Positions 6,007 to 7,218 of a stretch of DNA of 7,218 bases are shown here, piece after piece. Source of the stretch: Bacteroidia bacterium. GTDB taxonomy: Bacteria > Bacteroidota > Bacteroidia > Bacteroidales > CAJPTX01. The stretch spans positions 1 through 7,218 of the forward strand of contig CAJPTV010000108.1 of NCBI GenBank assembly GCA_905373665.1, written 5' to 3'. Both the position numbers and the translations under genes were made by a program. The notes beneath the pieces were generated by a model that saw nothing but the letters and a program-made list of their open reading frames with translations, was not told where the DNA came from and did not search any database. Positions within the stretch are counted from its first letter, which is position 1, and the number at the start of each line of letters is the position of its first letter.

Positions 6007-7218
6007 ATGACAGTTCGTAAATATCCCATCGGCGTACAGAGTTTTCGGAATATTCGTACAGAGAAATTCATTTACATAGATAAAACGGCTCATATTGAGT
6101 CGCTTGTGAAAGGACACGTCTTCTTCCTGAGCCGTCCGCGTCGTTTTGGTAAGAGCTTGTTCCTCTCCACTCTCGCTTCGTACTTTCGCGGTGAGAAGGA
6201 GCTTTTTAAGGGGCTTTATATTGAAGAGGCTGAGGAGCGGATGGCGCTCGCCGAGGGGCGTGAGCCGTGGTTGGAGCATGCCGTGTTGTATATTGACCTC
6301 AATATTAGCAATTATAACGCTGTAGAGGTCTTAAATGTGCGTCTGTCTAACAATCTTGCAAATCTAGAAGAAGAGTACGGCGTGCCTGTATTATCCGATC
6401 TGTTACCCGCCGAACGCTTTGCTCAGCTCATCAAGAATGTCTACCAAAAGACGGGGCGTAAGGTGGTGGTGCTTGTTGATGAGTATGATAAGCCTTTGCT
6501 TCACTCCTTAAGTGAGGGGGATCGGGAGCTTCATGAGCAGTACCGTAAGATCTTGGCGGGCTTCTATGTCGTGCTTAAGTCATTGGATGAGTATATCCGT
6601 TTAGCCTTCCTTACGGGGGTGACCAAGTTTAGTAAGCTGAGCGTCTTTAGCGGGCTGAACAACCTAAATGATATTAGCTTAGCACCTGCTTATGCAGGGA
6701 TTTGTGGGATTACCGAGGCGGAGCTCCTTGCCACTTTCTCCGAAGATATTGACGCCTTGGCGCAACAGTTAAGCTATACCCGTGCTGAGCTCTTGGAGTT
6801 TCTCAAAAGTGAGTATGATGGGTACTGTTTCTCGACGAACAACGTCCATGTCTATAACCCATTCAATGTATTGAATGTCTTTGACAAGGGGATTTTAGGC
6901 TCTTACTGGTTTGCTACGGGTACGCCGACCTTCCTTGTAGAGATCTTGCGTGATCGGCAATACGACTACCCGTCGTTGGACAAGGACGTGATGGTGCCGC
7001 TCGTCGACTTAGAGAACCCGCACGAGCTGATCGACGATCCGATACAGGTGCTCTACCAAGCAGGTTATTTGACGATTAAACGCTTCGATCCGTCGCGCCG
7101 TCGCTTTGCTTTGGGCTTCCCGAATAACGAGGTGCGTTATTGCTTCCTGAATCTGCTGTTGCGTGCACTATTGCCCACCAAGGTAAATCTTACGGTGAAA
7201 GAAACGGATCTTTTCCTC
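6007..7218 (+). CDS. AAA-ATPase-like protein (DUF1703-type, PD-(D/E)XK-associated family), C-terminus beyond the window
   Basis: 404 codons are open to the right edge; full-length relatives are typically somewhat over 500 residues, so the C-terminal part is missing. The N-terminus (KYPIGVQSFRNIR, then FIYIDKTAHIESLV) is the standard opening of the AAA-ATPase_like family. The P-loop is the family's atypical form, RPRRFGKS at residues 43-50 with Lys49 and Ser50. Walker B is VVVLVDEYDKP at 153-163 with Asp158 and Glu159. FLTGVTKFSKLSVFSGLNNLNDISL (201-225) is a strongly conserved block, followed by EYDGYCF (269-275), VYNPFNVLNVF (282-292) and YWFATGTPTFLVEIL (300-314). Relatives end in a PD-(D/E)XK nuclease-like domain, which would lie past the edge. 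Bacteroidota often carry many paralogues, and the function is not established. Base composition dips in its first half (21 G or C of 60 in 6301-6360). Gene family is firm. Confidence -1.
   Translation, partial: MTVRKYPIGVQSFRNIRTEKFIYIDKTAHIESLVKGHVFFLSRPRRFGKSLFLSTLASYFRGEKELFKGLYIEEAEERMALAEGREPWLEHAVLYIDLNISNYNAVEVLNVRLSNNLANLEEEYGVPVLSDLLPAERFAQLIKNVYQKTGRKVVVLVDEYDKPLLHSLSEGDRELHEQYRKILAGFYVVLKSLDEYIRLAFLTGVTKFSKLSVFSGLNNLNDISLAPAYAGICGITEAELLATFSEDIDALAQQLSYTRAELLEFLKSEYDGYCFSTNNVHVYNPFNVLNVFDKGILGSYWFATGTPTFLVEILRDRQYDYPSLDKDVMVPLVDLENPHELIDDPIQVLYQAGYLTIKRFDPSRRRFALGFPNNEVRYCFLNLLLRALLPTKVNLTVKETDLFL

Noticed and set aside
5995..6279. Minus-strand open frame over the start of the ATPase gene
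   Set aside because: Antisense shadow of the conserved ATPase N-terminus and P-loop.

Overview
The window looks like a chromosomal segment of a member of Bacteroidota, most likely Bacteroidales and Porphyromonas-like. The grounds are a secreted C10-family cysteine peptidase with an Inhibitor_I69-type proregion and a Pro-rich linker, an AAA-ATPase-like/DUF1703-type protein of a kind expanded in this phylum, two close matches to the Bacteroidota -7 promoter box (TAnnTTTG), and mostly weak ribosome-binding sites. The genus is an inference; no rRNA or other marker gene is present. Parts of the minus-strand genes are GC-rich (39 of 60 bases in 2641-2700), which is why many non-coding frames stay open.

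Layout. (1) 1-2944, minus: a large exported C10 (streptopain/PrtT-like) cysteine peptidase with catalytic Cys183 and His322. It has several beta-rich C-terminal modules and ends, as far as visible, in five exact 16-residue Pro-rich repeats. It runs off the left edge. (2) 2945-3138: intergenic, with a weak terminator-like hairpin and a three-copy 11-bp tandem repeat. (3) 3139-5806, minus: a tight four-gene run, transcribed in the order FlK-like hotdog thioesterase, NhaP2-type cation/proton antiporter, SufE, MIP18/DUF59 (SufT-like) protein. Gaps are 27, 24 and 13 bp. A -7 box 40 bp upstream of the thioesterase ATG is its probable promoter. (4) 5807-6006: a divergent intergenic region of 200 bp with two opposing -7 boxes, a 17-bp dyad, a 14/17 direct repeat and a small palindrome over the ribosome-binding site of the next gene. 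(5) 6007-7218, plus: the N-terminal 404 residues of an AAA-ATPase-like protein, cut by the right edge.

How the genes fit together. SufE and the DUF59 protein both serve Fe-S cluster assembly; SufE accepts sulfur from SufS and MIP18-family proteins help mature Fe-S proteins. The antiporter and the FlK-like thioesterase have no obvious biochemical tie to them, so the run may be a housekeeping operon of mixed function. The peptidase is probably its own transcription unit. No new defence or mobile system is visible. The least-explained signals are the synonymous-only Pro-rich repeat array, the operator-like architecture before the ATPase, the 11-bp repeats, and the FlK-like thioesterase in this setting.
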